Of a stretch of 9,331 nt of DNA, positions 1 to 5,667 are shown piece by piece. Under the pieces are notes generated by a model. The model was not told the origin of the DNA. It made no database searches and worked only from the letters and a program-made list of their open reading frames with translations. A program made the translations under genes and the position numbers. Position 1 is the stretch's first letter. Every line of letters starts with the position of its first letter. The DNA is from Bacillota bacterium (GTDB taxonomy: Bacteria; Bacillota; Clostridia; Christensenellales; CAG-138): NCBI GenBank assembly GCA_023416895.1, contig JAEZGQ010000102.1, positions 1 to 9,331 on the forward strand. Reading direction: 5' to 3'.

Positions 1-305
1 GTTTTGAGCGTTTTGGATTCATAGAGGCTCAACTCGAGCACCTTTTTTGTGGAAGGGGTATAGCCGAAGCTGTCGGTAAACTGGCGCGTGGAACGGCCGA
101 TAAGCGACTCGGTGCGCAGCATAACCTCTTTTTCTGAAATGCCAAGCGAAAAAAGCGCCTGCGCTGCCGCGCCGTCGCGGTCACGCATAAGCCCTAAAAG
201 AAGATGCTCGGTGCCGACGTGGTTATGACCCATTTCCTTTGCGGCTTCCTGCGCGTATGCAAGCGCGCGCTTTGCGCCCTCGGTAAACCTGTCCAAAAAA
301 TCCAT
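1..305 (-). CDS. clpC: ClpC-type Clp ATPase, N-terminal part (truncated by window edge)
   Basis: The minus strand, read from ATG at 305, gives an uninterrupted 101-residue start of a Clp/Hsp100 regulatory ATPase. It begins MDFLDRFTEGAKRALAYAQE, followed by GHNHVGTEHLLLGL at about residues 27-40, the signature of the first Clp_N repeat. The second repeat starts at FGYTPSTKKVLELSL near residue 80. In the family this domain binds substrates and adaptors, and the AAA+ modules that follow (outside the window) unfold proteins for ClpP in the cytoplasm. The start is fixed by an AGAGGAG Shine-Dalgarno just upstream (about 313-319). In Bacillus clpC sits downstream of ctsR-mcsA-mcsB. Here the gene upstream is the divergent desulfurase, so clpC begins its own transcription unit. 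ClpC rather than ClpB or ClpE is inferred from the N-terminal sequence alone. Confidence 0.9.
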   Translation of the reverse strand, partial: MDFLDRFTEGAKRALAYAQEAAKEMGHNHVGTEHLLLGLMRDRDGAAAQALFSLGISEKEVMLRTESLIGRSTRQFTDSFGYTPSTKKVLELSLYESKTLK

Positions 306-398
306 AATACCACTCCTCTTTCGTTATTTTACAGCAAAATACGCGCGGGAGCAACGCAGTATGAAAAGGTCTTTTGCCTGTCGGCTTTGTGTATTTTG

Positions 399-407
399 TG
401 GTATACT
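399..407 (+). promoter_or_regulatory. Candidate extended -10 promoter for nifZ-thiI
   Basis: The bases read TGGTATACT, again an extended -10 (TG-N-TATACT). Transcription would start near 414 and run rightward through a leader of about 190 nt to the desulfurase start at 605. No good -35 is present. This box is the exact inverted copy of the one at 482-490, so the two candidate promoters face each other and their first 60 or so transcribed bases would overlap. Confidence 0.4.
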
Positions 408-481
408 AACTGAAAACGGCTAGTATATGGCTTATTTTTATGCGCGTGCAATCTTCGCTGCGGTCGAACACACATGTACGA

Positions 482-490
482 AGTATACCA
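482..490 (-). promoter_or_regulatory. Candidate extended -10 promoter for clpC
   Basis: On the minus strand the bases read TGGTATACT, a TG-N-TATACT extended -10 element. Transcription would start near 475 and give a leader of about 170 nt to the clpC ATG at 305. No good -35 lies at 17 bp, which is tolerable for extended -10 promoters. A second minus-strand candidate, TATACT at 427-422 with TTGCAC 18 bp upstream, would give a shorter leader. No CIRCE element or convincing CtsR heptad repeat was seen. Confidence 0.4.
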
Positions 491-604
491 TAATAACACT
501 TTTTTCGGACGGCTTTGTGTTTGCACACATATACATATAAGAGCGGAATCGGGAAACGGTTGGTCGGTTTCGCTTAAAGTACATAAATAATTGGAGTGAA
601 AACC

Positions 605-1744
605 ATGGTTTATTTGGACAACAGCGCAACCACGCGTGTGTTTGATGCGGCCGCCGAGGCCGTTATGCAATATATGACCGAGAATTTTTATAACCCTGCC
701 AGCGCGTATTCTCCCGCCGTTGCGGCGGAGCGTGAGGTGGACGCCGCGCGCGCGAGGCTTGCCGCCGCGATGGGGGCATCCCCCGAAGAAATCCTTTTCA
801 CATCAGGCGGCACAGAAAGCAACAACATGGCAGTTTATGGCGCGCTTAGGGCTATGCGTAACCCTGGCCGCGTAATCGTGAGTGCGGTGGAGCACCCGTC
901 GGTGTACGAATGCGTAAGGACGCTCAGCGGCGCGTACGAAATTGCTGATGCGGGAGTAGACGAAACGGGAAAGGTTGACCTTGAAAAGCTTGACAGGGTT
1001 TTGTCCCCGAGCACCGTTTTGGTTTCCGTGATGCAGGTGAACAACGAAGTCGGCGCGATCAACGATATGGAGGCGATCTATCGGCTTGTAAAACGCAGAG
1101 CGCCGCAGGCCGTCGTTCATTGCGACGGTGTGCAGGGCTTTTTGAAAGTGCCTTTTGAAGCAAAAAACTGTGACCTCTATAGCGTGAGCGCCCATAAGTT
1201 TCACGGGCCTAAGGGTGTAGGTGCGCTTTATGTAAAGAAGGGGCTTCGGTTCGTGGGCGGGCAAACGGGCGGTGGGCAGGAGAAAAACCTCCGTTCAGGC
1301 ACGCTCAATACCCCGGGCATCATGGGTATGGATGCTGCGCTGCAAATTTACTTAAGAAACCTTGCGCAGTTTCGCGAATCCATGTATGCTTGCAAACGTA
1401 GGTTGCGCGACCGCCTGAGTACGCTTGAAAGGGTGCTTTTGAACGGCCCGGAGGCGGAGGCGGGCGCCCCGCATATTTTGAACGCTTCTTTTTTGGGCGT
1501 GCGCGGCGAGGTGCTTTTGCACGCATTGGAAGCAAAGGGGATTTACGTTTCAACAGGCTCCGCGTGCGCGGCACACAAAGCGGGGAAAAACCGCATCCTA
1601 ACCGCCATGGGCGTGGTAGGAGAGCGGCAGGAGGGCGCGATACGCTTCAGCCTTTGCCCCGTGACCACACCTTTCGAAATCGACGAAGCCGCCAATGCCA
1701 TTGCTGAGCTGTTGCCCATGCTGCGGCGTTATGCGAGAAGATAA
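605..1744 (+). CDS. nifZ: Cysteine desulfurase, NifS/IscS-like, probable ThiI partner (NifZ type)
   Basis: This 379-residue pyridoxal-phosphate enzyme converts L-cysteine to alanine and carries the sulfur as a persulfide. It starts MVYLDNSATT, the usual NifS/IscS opening. Other family motifs are SGGTESNN, VEHPS with the cofactor-stacking His97, HCDGVQ, and SAHKFHGPKG with the Schiff-base Lys198. The catalytic cysteine is Cys321 in STGSACAAHK. I chose ATG 605 over the in-frame GTG at 596 because the GGAG ribosome site at 593-596 overlaps that GTG and is correctly spaced for 605. The gene stops 16 bases before thiI. In B. subtilis the desulfurase beside thiI (NifZ) is dedicated to 4-thiouridine synthesis, so the same role is inferred here. 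A general iron-sulfur cluster role cannot be excluded, since no IscU/SufU scaffold lies in the window. Confidence 0.93.
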   Translation: MVYLDNSATTRVFDAAAEAVMQYMTENFYNPASAYSPAVAAEREVDAARARLAAAMGASPEEILFTSGGTESNNMAVYGALRAMRNPGRVIVSAVEHPSVYECVRTLSGAYEIADAGVDETGKVDLEKLDRVLSPSTVLVSVMQVNNEVGAINDMEAIYRLVKRRAPQAVVHCDGVQGFLKVPFEAKNCDLYSVSAHKFHGPKGVGALYVKKGLRFVGGQTGGGQEKNLRSGTLNTPGIMGMDAALQIYLRNLAQFRESMYACKRRLRDRLSTLERVLLNGPEAEAGAPHILNASFLGVRGEVLLHALEAKGIYVSTGSACAAHKAGKNRILTAMGVVGERQEGAIRFSLCPVTTPFEIDEAANAIAELLPMLRRYARR

Positions 1745-1760
1745 AGCCTTTGGAGGAACC

Positions 1761-2930
1761 ATGGAAAAAATACTGCTGATCCGTTACGGCGAAATACACC
1801 TGAAGGGCCTGAACAGACCCTTTTTTGAACGCAAGCTTTTGCAGCGCATCAATGGCGCAATTGCCGGAAGCGGTGCGTCCTCGCGCTACGAGCAGGGCCG
1901 TATCTATGTGCGAGGTCTCAAAGAACAGGATTATGACGGTGCTTTAGCAAAGCTTGAAAAGGTATTCGGCATCCATTCAATCAGCCCCGCACTCAGCGTG
2001 GAAAAGGATTTTGAAACGATCGTCCATGCGGCGAAAGCGCTTCTTGCAGCCGAGCTTGAAAAACGCGAAAAGGCGAGCTTCAAGGTGTTTGCTCGCCGCG
2101 GCGACAAGCGCTTTCCGCTCGATTCGCAACAGATCTGCCGCGAGCTAGGGCATCGGCTCCTTCAGGAGTATCCCGATACACTTCGTGTAGACGTGCACGC
2201 ACCCGACATCAATGTGTGCGTTGAGGTGCGCGATAGCGCTTATGTGTATGTTGAGGAGATTATGTGCGCGGGCGGCATGCCGACCGGCACCGCCGGGCGC
2301 GCGGCGCTTTTGATTTCGGGCGGCATCGACAGCCCTGTGGCAGGTTACCTCATGGCAAAGCGCGGGCTGGAGATTTCCGCGGTGCATTTTTACAGTTACC
2401 CATACACCAGCGCGCGCGCGCGCGACAAAGTGATCGCTCTCACGAAGCTTCTTGCCGCATATTCCGGAGAGGTGCGTCTGCACCTTGTACCGTTTACGGA
2501 AATTCAATTGGCGATCTACGACAAATGCCCACCCAAGGAAACCACCGTTATCATGCGAAGGCTCATGATGAAAATTGCGGAAACCCTCGCAAGAAAAGAC
2601 GGTGCCTTGGCGCTCGTTACGGGCGAGGCGCTTGGACAAGTAGCGAGCCAAACACTTGAGAGCCTTTGCGTTACGAACGATGCGGTGGATATGCCTGTAT
2701 TTCGTCCGCTCATCGGCTTTGACAAGGAAGAGATTGTTACGATCGCCAAAAAGATCAATACCTTTGCCACATCAATTCTTCCTTATGAGGATTGCTGCAC
2801 CGTGTTTGTACCGGAGCACCCTGTTACAAAGCCCTCGGTTGAGGCGATCCGCAAGAGCGAGGCGAAGGTGGACTTTTCCGAAATGATCGAAACTGCGCTC
2901 AAAAATACAGAGGTTTTGACCGTTCTTTAA
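1761..2930 (+). CDS. thiI: tRNA 4-thiouridine synthetase ThiI, without rhodanese domain
   Basis: The product is 389 residues. ThiI adenylates uridine 8 of tRNA and replaces its oxygen with sulfur; in some bacteria it also feeds thiazole synthesis. It starts MEKILLIRYGEIHLKG, the N-terminal ferredoxin-like domain, followed by a THUMP domain (roughly 60-165). The PP-loop ATP-binding motif SGGIDSP is at 186-192. The C-terminal YEDCCTVFVPEHPVTKP segment carries Cys345 and Cys346, one of which probably matches the conserved sulfur-transfer cysteine of the PP-loop domain. The protein ends soon after, so it lacks the E. coli rhodanese extension, as is usual in Firmicutes; sulfur probably comes straight from the upstream desulfurase. 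ATG 1761 was chosen for its TGGAGG site at 1751-1756; the open frame extends upstream into the preceding gene but without a ribosome site. Confidence 0.96.
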   Translation: MEKILLIRYGEIHLKGLNRPFFERKLLQRINGAIAGSGASSRYEQGRIYVRGLKEQDYDGALAKLEKVFGIHSISPALSVEKDFETIVHAAKALLAAELEKREKASFKVFARRGDKRFPLDSQQICRELGHRLLQEYPDTLRVDVHAPDINVCVEVRDSAYVYVEEIMCAGGMPTGTAGRAALLISGGIDSPVAGYLMAKRGLEISAVHFYSYPYTSARARDKVIALTKLLAAYSGEVRLHLVPFTEIQLAIYDKCPPKETTVIMRRLMMKIAETLARKDGALALVTGEALGQVASQTLESLCVTNDAVDMPVFRPLIGFDKEEIVTIAKKINTFATSILPYEDCCTVFVPEHPVTKPSVEAIRKSEAKVDFSEMIETALKNTEVLTVL

Positions 2931-2943
2931 CCGTTTGTTGTTG

Positions 2944-2980
2944 TCAAAGAAGTGCCTTGTGGCACTTCTTTGAGTTTTGT
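2944..2980 (+). terminator. Intrinsic terminator after thiI
   Basis: A perfect 13-bp stem is formed by TCAAAGAAGTGCC (2944-2956) and its complement (2961-2973) around a TTGT loop. It is followed by GTTTTGT, and a T5 run lies slightly further on at 2984-2988. It sits 13 bases past the thiI stop. The U-tract is interrupted, so efficiency may be partial. It also forms the left end of repeat copy A. Confidence 0.75.
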
Positions 2981-3113
2981 ACCTTTTTGCTAAAAAACTT
3001 TCTATTTTGGTCAACAAAGCGTACAGGGTGAGAAAGCCCTTTGGCTTTCATCCGCTTTGACGCACACGCGTCAAAATCGGATGAAAAGGCGTGCTATGCT
3101 CCTTGACAAACCC
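2944..3113. repeat. Structured intergenic repeat, copy A
   Basis: This non-coding block of about 170 bp is colinear with copy B at 4333-4499. Shared landmarks, in order, are: the TCAAA(G/A)AAGTG hairpin with a TTGY loop, followed by GNTTTGTNC and a T-run; a GTAC; AAANCCNTNNGGCTTTCATC (core GGCTTTCATC at 3043-3052); GCTTNGNCGNACANGC; and a closing CCTTGACAANCCC (3101-3113). Copy A also folds internally: TTTCATCCG (3046-3054) pairs with CGGATGAAA (3078-3086), enclosing TTTGACGC (3056-3063) paired with GCGTCAAA (3068-3075) around an ACAC loop. No open frame of note lies inside. The class is unknown; a non-autonomous dispersed repeat or a recurrent terminator-bearing spacer are both possible. Confidence 0.65.
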
Positions 3114-3176
3114 TTGTTTTTTTGAGGTTCTTACCGTTATTTAACCATTTGTTCATACCGTAAACCGGCTTCTTCA

Positions 3177-3185
3177 TGCTATAAT
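3177..3185 (+). promoter_or_regulatory. Extended -10 promoter for the lipoprotein operon
   Basis: The bases TG-C-TATAAT give a perfect TATAAT hexamer (3180-3185) with the TG extension. A start near 3192 would leave a leader of about 29 nt to the ATG at 3221, carrying the ribosome site GGAAGGGGG (3205-3213). No good -35 lies at 16-18 bp. TTCATA at 3152 is 22 bp away, and the TTGACA at 3103 is far too distant. Confidence 0.65.
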
Positions 3186-3220
3186 TTGGTGAAAAGGCAT
3201 GAATGGAAGGGGGCAGTGCA

Positions 3221-4072
3221 ATGAAACGTACATGGGCTTTGACAGCAAGCTTTGTTTTGTGCGTGGCCATTGCGCTTTTTTTGTATGGCTGCTCCGGGGA
3301 TGGCAACTCGGCTGACGCGTCAGCTGCGGCTGTCGTGCATATCTCTCCGAGCGTCGCGCCTGTGGCTACGGAAATTCCCGCGCTCGAAATTACGCGCGGC
3401 GTCATATCAAACAGCGAAGGCGTGCTCCTTTACCCATACATTGAGGGCGAACATGCCGAAAAGATCAATGCCTCCATCAAAAACGATGTGATTGCCTGCG
3501 CGGACGAGGCCGAGGCGCAGGTGTTTACGACATATAAAATCACCAACAACAGCAAGGGTATTTTTTCTGCGGTAATTTCTGTGCAGGATGCTGAAACCGA
3601 AGAACTCATCAGCGTACTTCCTTTGAATTACAGTGTGGAAAGCGGCGAAAAGCTTTCCATTGCGGATTATTTTAACGAAGAAAGCGACAGGTGGCGGCGT
3701 ATACTGCCCGACATCGTTACCTTGCAGGCGCAGGATAAAGGCCTAACGCTTTTATGCGACGTAATGCCTGTGACGGACGAGCAGCTTTACTACATTTCCG
3801 GCGACAAGCTCGTGCTTGTTTACCGCCAGTACGAAATTACCACTTACGTTAACCCCGCGCCGCAGTTCTCCATCCCCATTTCGCAGCTTGCGGAGTTTTT
3901 GAAGTCGGAGAGCCCGCTTATCAGGCTTACTTCCTCAAACGCACTCAACGGAGCCGCCGTTGCACCTGCCGCGCAGGCCGAAATAACGACCGTGCCCGGA
4001 ATTTTTGATGAGCCCGGGGCGGGAAGTGAAACACCCGTGCCTACCCCCGCACAGGAGGGAGCAAAGAGATGA
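3221..4072 (+). CDS. Lipoprotein with DUF3298/RsiV-like domain
   Basis: The product is 283 residues. A lipoprotein signal peptide is clear: basic MKRTW, a hydrophobic stretch to about residue 22, then the lipobox LYGC with Cys24 as the lipidation site, so the protein should be anchored on the outer face of the membrane. After a Ser/Ala-rich linker the body resembles DUF4163/DUF3298 proteins (the RsiV and PdaC N-terminal family). The best-matching segment is YYISGDKLVLVYRQYEI (190-206), followed by FSIPISQLAEFL. The last 40 or so residues are Ala/Pro/Thr-rich and probably disordered. RsiV itself is a lysozyme-binding anti-sigma factor, but this protein has no cytoplasmic anti-sigma part and no sigma factor beside it, so ligand and role are unknown. 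ATG 3221 was chosen over ATG 3203 because the strong ribosome site lies between them. The gene overlaps the next by ATGA. Confidence 0.75.
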   Translation: MKRTWALTASFVLCVAIALFLYGCSGDGNSADASAAAVVHISPSVAPVATEIPALEITRGVISNSEGVLLYPYIEGEHAEKINASIKNDVIACADEAEAQVFTTYKITNNSKGIFSAVISVQDAETEELISVLPLNYSVESGEKLSIADYFNEESDRWRRILPDIVTLQAQDKGLTLLCDVMPVTDEQLYYISGDKLVLVYRQYEITTYVNPAPQFSIPISQLAEFLKSESPLIRLTSSNALNGAAVAPAAQAEITTVPGIFDEPGAGSETPVPTPAQEGAKR

Positions 4073-4275
4073 GATGTTCATGCAGAGTGTGTGGCGCCTA
4101 CATGGTGCAGTCCGAGCGCGGGCTTGAAAGCGGATGCCGTTGTCCCGAATGCTTTAACGTTTGTACGGATTGTATGGGTACCGCGCAAAAACCCCTTTCG
4201 GCTGAGGATATTAAAAACAGGGAAGCGCTTTTGCTTTTGCGTTTGGGTGAAGAAAAACGCGAACATTCGCTTTAA
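4069..4275 (+). CDS. Small eight-cysteine, zinc-ribbon-like protein of unknown function
   Basis: The product is 68 residues and I do not recognise the family. The first 35 residues hold eight cysteines at 3, 5, 8, 23, 25, 28, 32 and 35, that is two CxCxxC clusters (CSCRVC and CRCPEC) and a final CxxC (CTDC). This pattern suits two tetrahedral metal sites, most likely zinc. The remainder is a charged, probably helical tail (AEDIKNREALLLLRLGEEKRE). No signal peptide or membrane segment is seen, so it is probably cytoplasmic, unlike its lipoprotein partner. Its ATG overlaps the upstream stop in an ATGA and is preceded by AGGAGGG at 4053-4059, so translational coupling is likely. An iron-sulfur protein or a remnant of a larger zinc-ribbon protein are alternatives. 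Confidence 0.75.
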   Translation: MRCSCRVCGAYMVQSERGLESGCRCPECFNVCTDCMGTAQKPLSAEDIKNREALLLLRLGEEKREHSL

Positions 4276-4332
4276 CCGCGACAAAAACCGATTTTGTGCT
4301 AAAATAAACCAAAGGCAAATCCCTTGGTGAAT

Positions 4333-4377
4333 TCAAAAAGTGGCTTGCGCCACTTTTTTGAGATTTGTGCGTTTTTT
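4333..4377 (+). terminator. Terminator of the lipoprotein/eight-Cys operon
   Basis: TCAAAAAGTGGC (4333-4344) pairs with GCCACTTTTTTGA (4349-4361) around TTGC, giving a 10-bp core stem with one bulged T. ATTTGTGCG and a T6 run (4372-4377) follow. It lies 57 bases after the stop of the eight-Cys gene. Two weaker hairpins precede it: ACAAAA/TTTTGT at 4281-4297 and ACCAAAGG/CCCTTGGT at 4308-4328. Confidence 0.6.
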
Positions 4378-4460
4378 ACGGCGTACTGCGCATGCGAGCT
4401 CGAATAAAGTACGAAAACCTTGCGGCTTTCATCAGCTTCGGCGTACATGCTACCAAAACC

Positions 4461-4491
4461 GAAATAAAGTCAAGGGGCTACCGCCCCTTGA
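4461..4491 (-). terminator. Terminator of the cotF-like operon
   Basis: TCAAGGGGC (4470-4478) and GCCCCTTGA (4483-4491) form a perfect 9-bp stem with a 4-base loop. Read on the minus strand it is followed by CTTTATTTC, a short U-rich tail. It lies 33 bases beyond the stop of the minus-strand coat gene. On the plus strand it lacks a U-tract, so it should act mainly leftward. Confidence 0.65.
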
Positions 4492-4523
4492 CAATCCCCA
4501 CTGTTGTTTAAGAAAGTGGAGCA

Positions 4524-4805
4524 TTATAGCCCCGTCTGCTGTTTGAGCGTTTGCATCTCCTGCTTGGTCGTCTGTACTTCGTTGTCCGGCGCGTCCTTGG
4601 TTTTGTAAAAGTTGCGGTTTTTCATTTCCTCGAACACCGTGAACTGGTCACAGGAGCATTCGGTCATATTGCTGAGAAGAAGCTGCCGCAAATTGCTGCA
4701 GGAAGCCTCGGTGATGTTGCCGGCGTAGTCCTTTACGGCCTGCTTTTCCTGACTCAAAAGGTCGGTCAAAAGTTCCTGCTGGCTCATGGGTGCGTTTTGC
4801 TGCAT
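4524..4805 (-). CDS. CotF-family spore coat protein, larger partner
   Basis: The product is 93 residues. The segment SQQELLTDLLSQEKQAVKDYAGNITEASCSNLRQLLLSNMTE (from about residue 8) matches the helical Coat F domain (ferritin-like fold), which typically reads ELLTDLL..EK......A..E.....LR..L. The tail EVQTTKQEMQTLKQQTGL is Gln-rich. By homology it belongs to the spore coat made in the mother cell during sporulation; the biochemical role of the family is poorly known. The start at 4805 has an ideal AAGGAGG ribosome site. The stop codon of the upstream coat gene (TAA, 4820-4818) is part of that site (TAAGGAGG), so the two proteins are probably made in coupled fashion. Confidence 0.85.
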   Translation of the reverse strand: MQQNAPMSQQELLTDLLSQEKQAVKDYAGNITEASCSNLRQLLLSNMTECSCDQFTVFEEMKNRNFYKTKDAPDNEVQTTKQEMQTLKQQTGL

Positions 4806-4817
4806 GATGGTTCCTCC

Positions 4818-5048
4818 TTACTGATGGCTATTGAGGTAGTTTTGCAGCGCGTCAAAGTGCTGCTTGTGGTGCTGCGCCATGTTGTTTGCCATATCCTTGA
4901 GCGGCTGCTCCGTAAAAAACTGCGAATAAACGGTGCATTTTTTGTAAGCGAGCGCCTCGTGGTACATCTGATCCTTCACGATGTCAAGGTTTTTGGATTC
5001 GATCTGCGCGGGTTGCGCAAACGGCGTCGGATTTTGATTCATCGGCAT
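4818..5048 (-). CDS. CotF-like spore coat protein, short partner
   Basis: The product is 76 residues. After a Pro/Asn/Gln-rich start (MPMNQNPTPFAQPAQ), the segment SKNLDIVKDQMYHEALAYKKCTVYSQFF and then LKDMANNMAQHHKQHFDALQNYL resembles the second class of CotF-like proteins, with DQ..HE.LA.KKC and a His-containing helix. In Clostridia such genes often occur as short and long pairs. It is the first gene of the minus-strand pair, with the ribosome site CAGGAGGT eight bases before the ATG at 5048. Met3 is an alternative start but is worse spaced. The His and Glu residues would suit a ferritin-like metal site, but binding is only inferred. Confidence 0.8.
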   Translation of the reverse strand: MPMNQNPTPFAQPAQIESKNLDIVKDQMYHEALAYKKCTVYSQFFTEQPLKDMANNMAQHHKQHFDALQNYLNSHQ

Positions 5049-5086
5049 GTTTCGACCTCCTGTTTGAAATTTTAGGCGTTATGACT

Positions 5087-5118
5087 TTAGTATGCGCTTT
5101 CGATGCGGTATTATAATA
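5087..5118. promoter_or_regulatory. Divergent promoter region of cotF pair and recX
   Basis: The 10-bp perfect palindrome TATTATAATA (5109-5118) gives a TATAAT -10 on both strands. On the plus strand it is 5112-5117, starting recX near 5124 with a leader of about 16 nt and no good -35. On the minus strand it is 5115-5110, with TTCATA 18 bp upstream. For the coat genes a sporulation promoter is also possible: minus-strand CATACTAA (5094-5087) with ATAATA 14 bp upstream partly resembles sigma-E elements. The sequence alone does not decide between them. Confidence 0.4.
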
Positions 5119-5139
5119 GAAAACGACGGCAGGTATGAA

Positions 5140-5667
5140 ATGGCGAAAAAAAACGGTTCAAAAAGCCCTATGGATGCCGCGCTCGACTATTTGAGCGCAA
5201 AAGCGCGTACCGTGCGCGAAGTGGAAAACAAGCTCGACTCGCTTAGCTACGGCGAATACGAGGTGGAGCAGGTCATTGTGCGCTTAAAAGAACTGAATTA
5301 TTTGAACGACTACAAATATGCTTCGGACTTTGTGGAGTCGCGCCTTCGCACGAAGCCAGTAAGCCGCAAAAAATTAAAAGAACAGCTTTTTTTGCATTTT
5401 TTGCCAAAAGATGCGATTGCGGAAGCGCTTGAACAGGTGGACGATGCGATTGAGCTTCAAAACACGCTGAGCGCCGCGGAAAAACTGATGCCGCGGTTTT
5501 CACAGCTTGAAACCGAGGAGGCAAAACGGCGCATGGCGCAAAGGCTTGCCGCACGGGGGTTTGGCTACGAAACCGTGAAACCTGTGATCGAGCGGCTTTA
5601 CGGCGATGCCGAAGGTACTGAGGCTGCCTTTTTGGAAGGGGAAGCACAAAGCGATGATGAGGCGTGA
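5140..5667 (+). CDS. recX: Regulatory protein RecX
   Basis: The product is 175 residues, a usual length for RecX. RecX binds RecA filaments and restrains recombination and SOS activity in the cytoplasm. The protein shows the three-helix repeats of the family: ALDYLSAKARTVREVENKL near residues 13-31, then a second repeat around LKELNYLNDYKYASDFVESRLRTKPVSRKKLKEQL, and a third ending near ARGFGYETVKPVIERL. The tail is acidic (EGEAQSDDEA). ATG 5140 is preferred, with a modest GGCAGG site; a start at 5092 would add 16 residues unlike the family and would run through the -10 box. The end overlaps the next gene by 14 bases. No recA is nearby. Confidence 0.88.
   Translation: MAKKNGSKSPMDAALDYLSAKARTVREVENKLDSLSYGEYEVEQVIVRLKELNYLNDYKYASDFVESRLRTKPVSRKKLKEQLFLHFLPKDAIAEALEQVDDAIELQNTLSAAEKLMPRFSQLETEEAKRRMAQRLAARGFGYETVKPVIERLYGDAEGTEAAFLEGEAQSDDEA

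Larger units (their letters stand above)
4333..4499. repeat. Structured intergenic repeat, copy B
   Basis: This 167-bp block is colinear with copy A at 2944-3113. It opens with the TCAAAAAGTGGC/GCCACTTTTTTGA hairpin, has the shared GGCTTTCATC core at 4424-4433, and closes with CCTTGACAATCCCC (4486-4499). The core lies 91 bases from the left end here and 99 in copy A; the core-to-end distances are 62 and 58. Unlike copy A it carries a strong 9-bp hairpin near the right end (4470-4491). It lies between convergent transcription units and contains no gene. Confidence 0.65.

Noticed and set aside
204..413. 69-codon plus-strand open frame over the start of clpC
   Set aside because: Antisense to the ClpC N-terminal domain and extending into the promoter region; no ribosome site or motif.
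306..604. Riboswitch, T-box or tRNA in the nifZ leader
   Set aside because: Only weak short stems such as GAAAC/GTTTC near 552-571 are visible; no conserved RNA motif was recognised.
596..604. GTG 596 as the desulfurase start
   Set aside because: It overlaps its own presumed ribosome site; ATG 605 is correctly spaced and gives the family's usual N-terminus.
2145..2651. 168-codon minus-strand open frame inside thiI
   Set aside because: Shadow of a well-supported ThiI gene.
3103..3108. TTGACA as a -35 box at the right end of repeat A (also 4488-4493 in repeat B)
   Set aside because: Neither copy has a -10 at 16-18 bp; the hexamer is part of the repeat's conserved end.
4551..5075. 174-codon plus-strand open frame opposite the coat genes
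   Set aside because: Antisense shadow: both minus-strand frames encode CotF-like proteins with good ribosome sites, and this frame has no recognisable motif or start signal.
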